14,340 nucleotides of DNA from a bacterium. Lineage in GTDB: Bacteria > Actinomycetota > Humimicrobiia > Humimicrobiales > Humimicrobiaceae. The stretch covers positions 1 through 14,340 of the forward strand of contig JAUWQC010000009.1 in assembly GCA_030611285.1 (NCBI GenBank), read 5' to 3'. Shown piece by piece: positions 8,135 to 13,440 of the stretch. Position numbers and translations under genes: made by a program. The notes under the pieces were generated by a model, which saw nothing but the letters and a program-made list of their open reading frames with translations, was not told the origin of the DNA and searched no databases. Within the stretch, counting starts at the first letter, position 1. Each line of letters starts with the position of its first letter.

Positions 8135-8182
8135 TGGACAAAAGCGTCTACATTTATTAATATGTGTATACGCTTTTGTCCA
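8135..8182 (+). promoter_or_regulatory. AbiE promoter covered by a 17-bp inverted repeat (candidate AbiEi operator)
   Basis: Two 17-nt arms (8135-8151 and 8166-8182) match as reverse complements at 16 of 17 positions, separated by 14 nt. A sigma70-like promoter fits inside: -35 TGGACA at 8135-8140 (five of six consensus bases), a 17-nt spacer and -10 TAATAT at 8158-8163. This puts the transcription start near 8170, inside the right arm. AbiEi antitoxins in characterised systems repress their own operon by binding inverted repeats in the promoter (established for the family). Applying that here is inference. The leader ends with AAGG 11 nt before the AbiEi ATG. Confidence 0.75.
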
Positions 8183-8196
8183 AGGTATTTTATATT

Positions 8197-8799
8197 ATGA
8201 ATAAGATAAATGAAAAGATAAATAAAGTTTTTAAAAAATATGGTGATTTTGCCAGAACAAATGATATTCTGGCAGCTGGCATTCACCGTCGTGATATAAA
8301 AAAGATAAAAGACGAAGGGTGGATAATCCGGGTAAAAAGAGGACTTTACCGCCTATCTGAGATTCCTCTTGTTTCTAATCAAGGTTATATTGACCTTGCC
8401 CGTGCTGTTCCAGAAGGTGTTATCTGTCTACTTTCGGCTCTTTCTTATTATGAGCTAACTACTTTTAATCCATCAGTTATATCCATGGCACTCTGCCGGG
8501 GGAGAAGGCGCCCTAAGATTGAATACCCACCGGTTGAGTTTTATTATTTTTCTACAAAACAATTTAAAGCAGGTGTTGATGAGATAAAGATCAAAGGTCA
8601 TAAGATTCGTATATATTGTCCGGAAAAAACCATATGTGATTGTTTCAGGTACCGCAGCAAGCTTGGACTGGATATTGCAAAAGAGGGGCTGTCTGAATAT
8701 CTTAAACGAAAGGGCCGCAATCTGGAGAGGCTGTTTGAATATGCTGAAATCTGCAGGGTTAAAAAACTCATGGAGATCTGGGTTAATGCCATGATTTAA
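8197..8799 (+). CDS. abiEi: AbiEi-family antitoxin and transcriptional autorepressor
   Basis: A 200-residue protein with an N-terminal winged-helix domain (about 1-55: KINKVFKKYGDFARTNDILAAGI, then GWIIRVKRGLYRL). The longer AbiEi C-terminal domain follows, with RAVPEGVICLLSALSYYELT (about 76-95), a basic RGRRRPKIEYPP stretch, and the closing block ending YCPEKTICDCFRYR and GLDIAKEGLSEYL. In type IV AbiE systems this protein neutralises AbiEii without forming a stable complex and represses the operon through its winged helix. I chose the ATG at 8197 because it has AAGG upstream and gives the family N terminus. The more upstream GTG at 8164 lies in the operator and ahead of the likely transcription start. 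The toxin gene follows after 12 nt. Confidence 0.92.
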   Translation: MNKINEKINKVFKKYGDFARTNDILAAGIHRRDIKKIKDEGWIIRVKRGLYRLSEIPLVSNQGYIDLARAVPEGVICLLSALSYYELTTFNPSVISMALCRGRRRPKIEYPPVEFYYFSTKQFKAGVDEIKIKGHKIRIYCPEKTICDCFRYRSKLGLDIAKEGLSEYLKRKGRNLERLFEYAEICRVKKLMEIWVNAMI

Positions 8800-8811
8800 A
8801 AAAGAGAAGCA

Positions 8812-9726
8812 ATGAAAAGAGAAATTAAAAATAAACCAGCTTCCATAAGAGCAAAACTTATAAATATTGCAAGAACTGAAGGAATTGACTTTGATGCCCT
8901 TCTGCTAAGATATTTTCAGGAAAGGTTTCTCTATCGGCTGACCATTTCTGAATTTTCTGACCATTTCATACTTAAGGGAGGACTTCTTTTAGTTTGTTTT
9001 AAGATACCAGGAACAAGGCCAACCAAAGACTTAGACTTTCTTGCAGAGCAGTTGAATAATGACCAGACTAAGCTTGAAAATATTTTTAGAAAAATTGCCG
9101 AACTGAATTTTGATGATGGGGTTAAGTTCGATCCTTTATCTATTAGCTCAGAGCGGATTAAAGAAGATACCGATTATGAGGGAATACGACTGAAGATAGA
9201 TGCAACTTTGGGCCAAGCAAGAAAAAGACTGCAAATGGATATTGGCTTTGGAGATATTGTAATTCCTAAGGCTAAAAAAGTAGAGTTTCCCACCTTACTG
9301 GAACAAGTACCACCGAAAATCAAAGTCTATTCAATAGAAAGTATTATATCTGAAAAATTCGAAGCTATGGTTAAGCTGGCTATGGTTAATAGTCGAATGA
9401 AAGACTTTTATGATGTATATACTCTTTCTATTAACTATGATTTCCGTGGTAATAGACTTAAGAAAGCAATTGAGTCTACCTTTAAGAGGAGAAAAACTAT
9501 AGTTCCTATAAGCTCATTAGTTTTTCGAACCGAATTTCATAATGACAAAGGAAGACAAAGGCAATGGGCTGCCTTTCTACGTAAATCTAGAATTGCTAAT
9601 ACAGATAAGAGTTTTAATCAAATAATGGAGAGAATTACAAAATTCTTAAAACCTATTGTAATTTCAATTAGTAATAAAACTCAAATAGAAAAATCATGGT
9701 ACTCATCATTAGGACGTTGGAGATAG
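8812..9726 (+). CDS. abiEii: AbiEii/AbiGii-family (DUF1814) nucleotidyltransferase toxin
   Basis: A 304-residue nucleotidyltransferase-fold toxin. Motif I is FILKGGLLL with G56-G57 and the metal-binding pair D73/D75 in RPTKDLDFLAE. A third acidic site is likely D143 in QMDIGFGD. The downstream family block is SIESIISEKFEAMVKLAMVNSRMKDFYDVY (about 174-203), with K182 and D198. Related toxins (MenT group) transfer nucleotides to tRNA 3' ends and block translation; the founding AbiE gives phage abortive infection. The substrate of this one is unknown. It follows its antitoxin by 12 nt with GAGAAG upstream of the ATG, so the two form one operon. The last ~25 residues (after about 280) look less conserved. 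All key residues seem intact, so it is probably active. Confidence 0.92.
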   Translation: MKREIKNKPASIRAKLINIARTEGIDFDALLLRYFQERFLYRLTISEFSDHFILKGGLLLVCFKIPGTRPTKDLDFLAEQLNNDQTKLENIFRKIAELNFDDGVKFDPLSISSERIKEDTDYEGIRLKIDATLGQARKRLQMDIGFGDIVIPKAKKVEFPTLLEQVPPKIKVYSIESIISEKFEAMVKLAMVNSRMKDFYDVYTLSINYDFRGNRLKKAIESTFKRRKTIVPISSLVFRTEFHNDKGRQRQWAAFLRKSRIANTDKSFNQIMERITKFLKPIVISISNKTQIEKSWYSSLGRWR

Positions 9727-9872
9727 AGGATATAATTAAAAAGGATACAAAATATTTTATCCTAAACCTGATTATATAAAGAAATGTATCTTAAATAGAA
9801 ATAAAAAAGTTTAAGAATGACTTTAAACCTATTGAATTTATAAATAAAAAAGATAAAATAAAAACTTGTCAG

Positions 9873-9900
9873 TGGTATAAAAACCAGCATTTGGCTGGTT
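9873..9900 (+). promoter_or_regulatory. Extended -10 and hairpin just upstream of tRNA-Leu
   Basis: TGG followed by TATAAA (9873-9881) is an extended -10 element, which would start transcription about 15 nt before the tRNA. No good -35 is present, as is tolerable for extended -10 promoters. Next to it, AACCAGC (9882-9888) and GCTGGTT (9894-9900) form a perfect 7-bp hairpin with a 5-nt loop ending 2 nt before the tRNA. There is no following T-run, so it is not a canonical terminator. Its role is unclear. Confidence 0.4.
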
Positions 9901-9902
9901 CG

Positions 9903-9989
9903 GGGCGGATGGCGGAATTGGTAGACGCGCTAGGTTCAGGGTCTAGTGCTCGCAAGAGCATGGGGGTTCAAGTCCCCCTTCGCCCACCA
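9903..9989 (+). tRNA. tRNA-Leu (anticodon CAG)
   Basis: An 87-nt type II tRNA with an encoded CCA. The acceptor stem GGGCGGA pairs with TTCGCCC (one G-U), the discriminator is A, and the CCA is at 9987-9989. The anticodon stem CTAGG/TCTAG frames the loop TTCAGGG with anticodon CAG at 9937-9939. The long variable arm TGCTC-GCAA-GAGCA (9947-9960) is diagnostic for the Leu/Ser class, and the T arm GGGGG-TTCAAGT-CCCCC is perfect. It reads CUG leucine codons. Confidence 0.97.
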
Positions 9990-10034
9990 GTAGAGTTTAT
10001 AAATTATTATAAATAATATGAATGTAAAGGGTTG

Positions 10035-10059
10035 GGAAACATGCCAGTGGCATGTTTCC
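10035..10059 (+). repeat. 25-nt near-perfect palindrome downstream of tRNA-Leu
   Basis: Two 12-nt arms (10035-10046 and 10048-10059) are exact reverse complements around a single central G. As RNA they would give an 11-bp stem with a 3-nt loop. No T-run follows, so this is not a standard intrinsic terminator. It sits at the upstream edge of the GC-rich segment that ends in the copied tRNA tail, and may be a processing signal, a protein site or one end of a small element. Confidence 0.8.
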
Positions 10060-10060
10060 A

Positions 10061-10157
10061 GGGACTTGAAAAGACGGACTGAGCTGAAGGCGAGGGAGTC
10101 TGCGGCTCTGCAGCGAACGGAGTGAGACGAAAGACCAAGTCCCCCTTCGCCCACCAG
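10061..10157 (+). repeat. GC-rich segment carrying inverted and direct copies of the tRNA-Leu T-arm/3' end
   Basis: The last 22 nt of this segment (10136-10157) exactly repeat 9969-9990, that is, the T-arm 3' half, acceptor 3' strand, discriminator, CCA and one further base of the upstream tRNA-Leu. The segment begins with GGGACTTGAA (10061-10070), an exact inverted copy of the tRNA T-arm stretch TTCAAGTCCC (9967-9976). As a result GGGACTTG and CAAGTCCC can pair and close a 67-nt GC-rich interior with smaller stems (for example CGGACT with AGTCTG). No full tRNA can be folded from it. It could be an attachment-site scar, a retained tRNA fragment, or a structured RNA element co-transcribed with the tRNA. 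The segment is much richer in GC than its surroundings. Confidence 0.8.
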
Positions 10158-10249
10158 ATAAATATTTCATATTAATTTCTGAATATAATAGAGTATTAAT
10201 AATTTATGATGCTAATTTTTATTATTTAAGCAATATTATTCTAAAAAGT

Positions 10250-10324
10250 GGGGATGTAGTTCAGTGGGAGAACGCTTGTCTGGCAGACAAGAGGGCAGCG
10301 GTTCAAATCCGCTCATCTCCACCA
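10250..10324 (+). tRNA. tRNA-Ala (anticodon GGC)
   Basis: A 75-nt tRNA with an encoded CCA (10322-10324). The acceptor stem GGGGATG/CATCTCC contains the G3:U70 wobble pair that is the identity element of tRNA-Ala. The D arm is GTTC/GAAC. The anticodon stem CTTGT/ACAAG frames CTGGCAG with anticodon GGC (10282-10284), and the T arm AGCGG-TTCAAAT-CCGCT is perfect. It reads GCC and GCU. A TATAAT at 10184-10189 about 60 nt upstream is a possible -10 box, but it lacks a clear -35. Confidence 0.95.
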
Positions 10325-10399
10325 TATTTTATATACTAATATTTTTAAATCGAAGTATTTATAAATTTGGCAAATACTAAAGCTATAGCTAGAAGTCTT

Positions 10400-10816
10400 T
10401 TATTTAACAGTAATGTTTATATTAAAAGTAAATTCTTCTTTTAACTCTTCCTCTTCCCAGGATCTTTTATAAGTCAGGATAATTTCTGTCTGGCCGATTT
10501 TTTTGGCCTGGAATGTAAAGACTTCATAGCCTCCCACTCCTACAAGTTCTTCTTCTTTTTCTGTCTGCACAAATTTAGAGTCAATCAGGGGTACTATAGC
10601 AGTATCTGTTTCTTCACTTAAGATCCATTCATAACCCGTGGTAGGATTGGATTCAAGTTTTATATTTATTCTATCTCCCTTTTCCAGTTCGAAAGATTTA
10701 CCCTTATTGTCAAATGTTAATTCTGTAATATTTTTGCATGAGCAAAGGAGAATCATTGAAAGCAATATAAATAGTACTATGGAAAAAAACCTAATGTGTA
10801 CATTTTTGTCTGTCAT
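10400..10816 (-). CDS. Chagasin-like (I42 family) protease inhibitor, predicted lipoprotein
   Basis: A 138-residue exported protein. The N terminus has basic residues, a hydrophobic stretch at about 10-24 and a lipobox-like LCSC with C27 as the probable lipidated cysteine. The mature part matches the inhibitor family I42 (chagasin, papain-type cysteine protease inhibitors). It has NPTTGY (57-62, loop 2), GVGG within LVGVGGYEVF (93-96, loop 4) and YKRSWE (116-121) in the place of the RPW loop 6. The Ig-like fold would sit on the outer face of the membrane, either guarding against secreted cysteine peptidases or holding an own enzyme in check; the target is unknown. AAAGGAAAC about 6 nt before the ATG supports the start. 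It is a single gene, divergent from ychF. Confidence 0.88.
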   Translation of the reverse strand: MTDKNVHIRFFSIVLFILLSMILLCSCKNITELTFDNKGKSFELEKGDRINIKLESNPTTGYEWILSEETDTAIVPLIDSKFVQTEKEEELVGVGGYEVFTFQAKKIGQTEIILTYKRSWEEEELKEEFTFNINITVK

Positions 10817-11037
10817 TATAGTTTCCTTTCTTCTTATGTAATGATAATATTAATTTATACCTGCAGTATAAAGTAGTTTTCAAATATGATGGTTTAATAA
10901 TAACTTAAAAATATTTAATTTGAAATCTAAAGCTGATACACATCTGAAGCGAACCATAATGGGTAGAGAGGTAGTATTGCGGTAACAGAAGGCAGGAGAT
11001 TGTTGAGTAGATTATTTTTATTAAAAAGGACTTAAAT

Positions 11038-11042
11038 AGGAG
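11038..11042 (+). promoter_or_regulatory. Ribosome binding site that points to a non-ATG start for ychF
   Basis: AGGAG sits 6 nt before the ATC at 11049, the ideal spacing for initiation there. The frame is closed by TAG at 11037-11039, so no ATG, GTG or TTG exists between this stop and the conserved YchF N terminus. Confidence 0.6.
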
Positions 11043-11048
11043 ATTACG

Positions 11049-12146
11049 ATCAAGCTAGGAATAATAGGTCTTCCCAATGTGGGTAAAAGCACATTGTTTA
11101 ATGCAGTAACAGCTGCTGGCGCAGAAGCTTCAAATTATCCATTTTGTACTGTAGAGTCAAATATTGCTGCAGTACCAGTTCCTGACAGAAGGCTGGAGGA
11201 ATTAGCCAGAATAGTCAATCCTGAAAAAGTTATTCCCACGACTATTGAATTTGTGGATATAGCGGGGCTGGTAAAAGGCGCCAGTAAAGGTGAAGGTCTT
11301 GGAAATAAATTCCTATCTTATATTCGTGAAGTTGATGCTATTATTCATGTGGTAAGGTGTTTTAAAGATGAAAATGTGTCACATACATATCCTGATATAG
11401 AACCTGTAAGAGATGTTGAAGTAGTGAATCTGGAATTAATTCTTGCAGACCTTGAAAGCCTTGAAAAAAGGATTGATAAGGCACAGAGGATGGTAAAAAG
11501 TGGTGAGAAAAAATATATAACTGAATATGAACTGCTAGGGAGAGTAAAAGAAGAACTGGTAAAAGGTATTCCTATAAGGAATATGGAGTTCAGTGATGAA
11601 GAAAGAATAATTATAGGCGAGCTTTTTTTACTCTCTGCTAAACCAGTCATATATGCTGCAAATATAGATGAAGCTGATCTGGGAAAGGATATGGAAGGTC
11701 TGTCCGCCGTAAAAAAACTTTGGCAATATGCTTCTAAAGAAAAGTCAGAAGTGATGGTAGTAAGCGCTAAAATTGAGGAAGAAATAATACAGCTGGGCCC
11801 TGGCGAAAGGGAATTATTCATGAAAGAACTTGGTATTCCCATATCAGGTATGGATAGGTTAATAAAAGCCTGCTATAAGCTGCTGGGACTTATAAGTTTT
11901 TTAACTATAAAACCTCCTGAGGTTCGGGCGTGGACCATTAAGGAGGGCACCAGAGCTCCAGAGGCTGCAGGTAAGATTCATACTGATTTCCAGAAAGGTT
12001 TTATATGTGTTGAAGTTATAGATTACAATACTCTTGTAGATATTGGTTCATATTCAGTAGCAAAAGAAAAAGGGCTGGTCCGCCGTGAAGGAAAAGATTA
12101 TATAATGAAAGATGGAGACGTTGCCTTATTTAAATTTAGTGTGTAA
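11049..12146 (+). CDS. ychF: Redox-regulated ATPase YchF (Obg-family)
   Basis: Counted from the ATC at 11049 the protein is 365 residues, the usual YchF length, and opens with the conserved (M)KLGIIGLPNVGKSTLFNA. YchF/OLA1 is a universal P-loop protein of the Obg group that prefers ATP, associates with ribosomes and is linked to stress responses. Motifs: Walker A GLPNVGKS (7-14), DIAGLVKGASKGEGLGN (G3 region, 70-86), NIDE (205-208) in place of the G-protein NKxD, and a C-terminal TGS domain from about 282 ending KIHTDFQKGFICVEV and KDGDVALFKFSV. The first GTG in frame (11079) lies inside the Walker A motif and cannot be the start. The apparent start is ATC with a well-placed AGGAG. This is either a rare AUC initiation codon or an ATG misread or mutated by one base. 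Confidence 0.95.
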   Translation: MKLGIIGLPNVGKSTLFNAVTAAGAEASNYPFCTVESNIAAVPVPDRRLEELARIVNPEKVIPTTIEFVDIAGLVKGASKGEGLGNKFLSYIREVDAIIHVVRCFKDENVSHTYPDIEPVRDVEVVNLELILADLESLEKRIDKAQRMVKSGEKKYITEYELLGRVKEELVKGIPIRNMEFSDEERIIIGELFLLSAKPVIYAANIDEADLGKDMEGLSAVKKLWQYASKEKSEVMVVSAKIEEEIIQLGPGERELFMKELGIPISGMDRLIKACYKLLGLISFLTIKPPEVRAWTIKEGTRAPEAAGKIHTDFQKGFICVEVIDYNTLVDIGSYSVAKEKGLVRREGKDYIMKDGDVALFKFSV

Positions 12147-12147
12147 A

Positions 12148-12176
12148 TTGAGTTTTCAACTATTCATTTGTATAAT
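12148..12176 (+). promoter_or_regulatory. Sigma70-type promoter for the CARDB gene
   Basis: A -35 TTGAGT (12148-12153) and a perfect -10 TATAAT (12171-12176) are separated by 17 nt, just after the ychF stop. Transcription would start near 12183 and leave about 53 nt of leader before the TTG start at 12236. This is the best-formed promoter in the window. Confidence 0.6.
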
Positions 12177-12235
12177 ATATTTTAATCTTTGCGGGCAGTT
12201 ATAAATCTTTGTTTCTATAACCAGAAAGGATATTC

Positions 12236-13282
12236 TTGGAAAGAAGAGGCAGGAAAGAATCAATCATAACTTTAACAATAATGGTTATAATCGTTATAGT
12301 AATCGTAAGCTGGCTTTCTGGTTTGTGGAGCTGCGAGGCTGGCAGAAAGGATTTAACTGATGAAGAAAGGTTAACCATTTCTGACTATGTAAACTCAGTT
12401 TCAGTCCTGGTCCAGCAATCCAATAAAGTTTCTTACAAATTCTTTAATACTATGGCAAAAACAAAAGAATTATCCAGGGAAGACATGGATAGCGAGCTTT
12501 TAGAAATAATAGAAGAGAGTAAGGTAATTTTAGAAAATAGTAAAGAGTTAACCCCCCCGGAATTTTTTGAAGTTGCACATGGATATTTAGAATTAGTATT
12601 TGAGACCAGAAATAAGGCTTATGAAGATTTTAAACCAGCTTTATTTAACGTATTACGGGATCTGGATTTAGATATATCTACTACCCAGATAATAAATACC
12701 TTTTTATATATGTTTATGAGCGATGAGATATATTTGTACTTTCAGGATAAGTTAAAAGAGTCAGGAGAAAATTTAGGAATAAAAAAGTTGACCATAATTG
12801 ATTCAGCGGTTCTTCAGGATATTCAGTATAAAGATAAAAAATTCACCATGACTAACACCCAGGATGTTATGAGGTTTATCTCAGAAGTTAAGACTGTGAC
12901 CGAGTTACAGCAGAGGAGAGGGGTAGCGGTTATTGGCGACAGCATAGAATTTAATCCTGAGGTGCTTAATAAACAGGGTGACTATTTAATATTGGCTAAA
13001 GGCTCCACAATTAATGTGGCTGTCACAATACAAAATCAGGGCAATGTGGTAGAAAATGATGTGAATGTGGTCATGAGATATATGGCTCAGGATAATATTT
13101 TTGAGGAAAAAGAATGCATTATAGATTCCATCAATCCTTCTGAGCTGAGGGTTGTAACCATATCAGGGTTTACTGCTTATCCGGGTAGAAAATGTGAACT
13201 GGAAATAACCGCAGGTCCTGTGCCGGATGAAGTACTTCTGACTAATAATACAGTTAAATACAAATTCATGATGGAGGATTAG
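12236..13282 (+). CDS. Membrane-anchored CARDB-domain protein of unknown function
   Basis: A 348-residue protein. A basic N terminus (MERRGRK) precedes one hydrophobic helix at about 10-30, so it is anchored with the rest outside. Residues about 38-220 are helix-rich and charged, with LTPPEFFEVAHGYLELVFETRNKA (105-128), a pattern I associate with similar uncharacterised proteins of Actinomycetota. Residues about 250-344 form an Ig-like CARDB-type adhesion module: STINVAVTIQNQGNVVENDVNV, SINPSELRVVTISGF, then a closing LLTNNTVKYKF. A Cys at 33 follows LWS, a poor lipobox. The start is TTG at 12236, with AGAAAGGA 5 nt upstream. It follows ychF but probably has its own promoter, and it precedes an M23 peptidase. 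An envelope role is likely; the ligand is unknown. Confidence 0.75.
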   Translation: MERRGRKESIITLTIMVIIVIVIVSWLSGLWSCEAGRKDLTDEERLTISDYVNSVSVLVQQSNKVSYKFFNTMAKTKELSREDMDSELLEIIEESKVILENSKELTPPEFFEVAHGYLELVFETRNKAYEDFKPALFNVLRDLDLDISTTQIINTFLYMFMSDEIYLYFQDKLKESGENLGIKKLTIIDSAVLQDIQYKDKKFTMTNTQDVMRFISEVKTVTELQQRRGVAVIGDSIEFNPEVLNKQGDYLILAKGSTINVAVTIQNQGNVVENDVNVVMRYMAQDNIFEEKECIIDSINPSELRVVTISGFTAYPGRKCELEITAGPVPDEVLLTNNTVKYKFMMED

Positions 13283-13398
13283 AAATACTTAAAGGTTAAG
13301 CTGCCGTTTGCAGTTCTATAACCCTTAATATTTTTATAATAAAGAAACTTAAATAAAAAAATTTAAATAAAAAGGTTTTCCATATTATATTTATCGGT

Positions 13399-13404
13399 TA
13401 TAAT
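13399..13404 (+). promoter_or_regulatory. Possible -10 box for the M23 peptidase gene
   Basis: TATAAT lies about 37 nt before the ATG. The -35 region is weak (TTTTCC-like at about 17 nt spacing). The 158-nt gap after the CARDB gene has only a weak CTGC/GCAG stem near its start, so read-through from upstream is also possible. Confidence 0.3.
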
Positions 13405-13440
13405 ATTATATCTAAATTTTAATACCTGAATAATTTGTTT

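Noticed and set aside
8164..8196. An upstream GTG start for AbiEi
   Set aside because: It lies inside the inverted repeat, ahead of the predicted transcription start, and adds residues not expected in the family.
9742..9763. Intrinsic terminator after AbiEii (AGGATA/TATCCT stem)
   Set aside because: The stem is 6 bp and AT-rich with a 10-nt loop and no T-run.
5450..9989. An integrative island bounded by tRNA-Leu att sites covering the AbiE operon and remnants
   Set aside because: The repeated tRNA tail lies downstream of the tRNA, on the other side from these genes; no copy was found near 5450, and no integrase is present.
9936..10154. A 72-residue minus-strand ORF ending in WAKGDLNPHALASTRP
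   Set aside because: It is antisense to tRNA-Leu and its copied tail; this type of peptide is a well-known false ORF over tRNA-Leu genes.
10282..10284. Reading the second tRNA as tRNA-Gly
   Set aside because: The anticodon in the 7-nt loop is GGC, not GCC, and the G3:U70 pair marks it as tRNA-Ala.
11079..11081. GTG as the ychF start
   Set aside because: It is the Val of the Walker A motif NVGKS; starting there would destroy the nucleotide-binding site.
12326..12334. Lipobox in the CARDB protein (LWSC)
   Set aside because: Trp before Ser-Cys does not fit the lipobox consensus; a plain transmembrane anchor is more likely.
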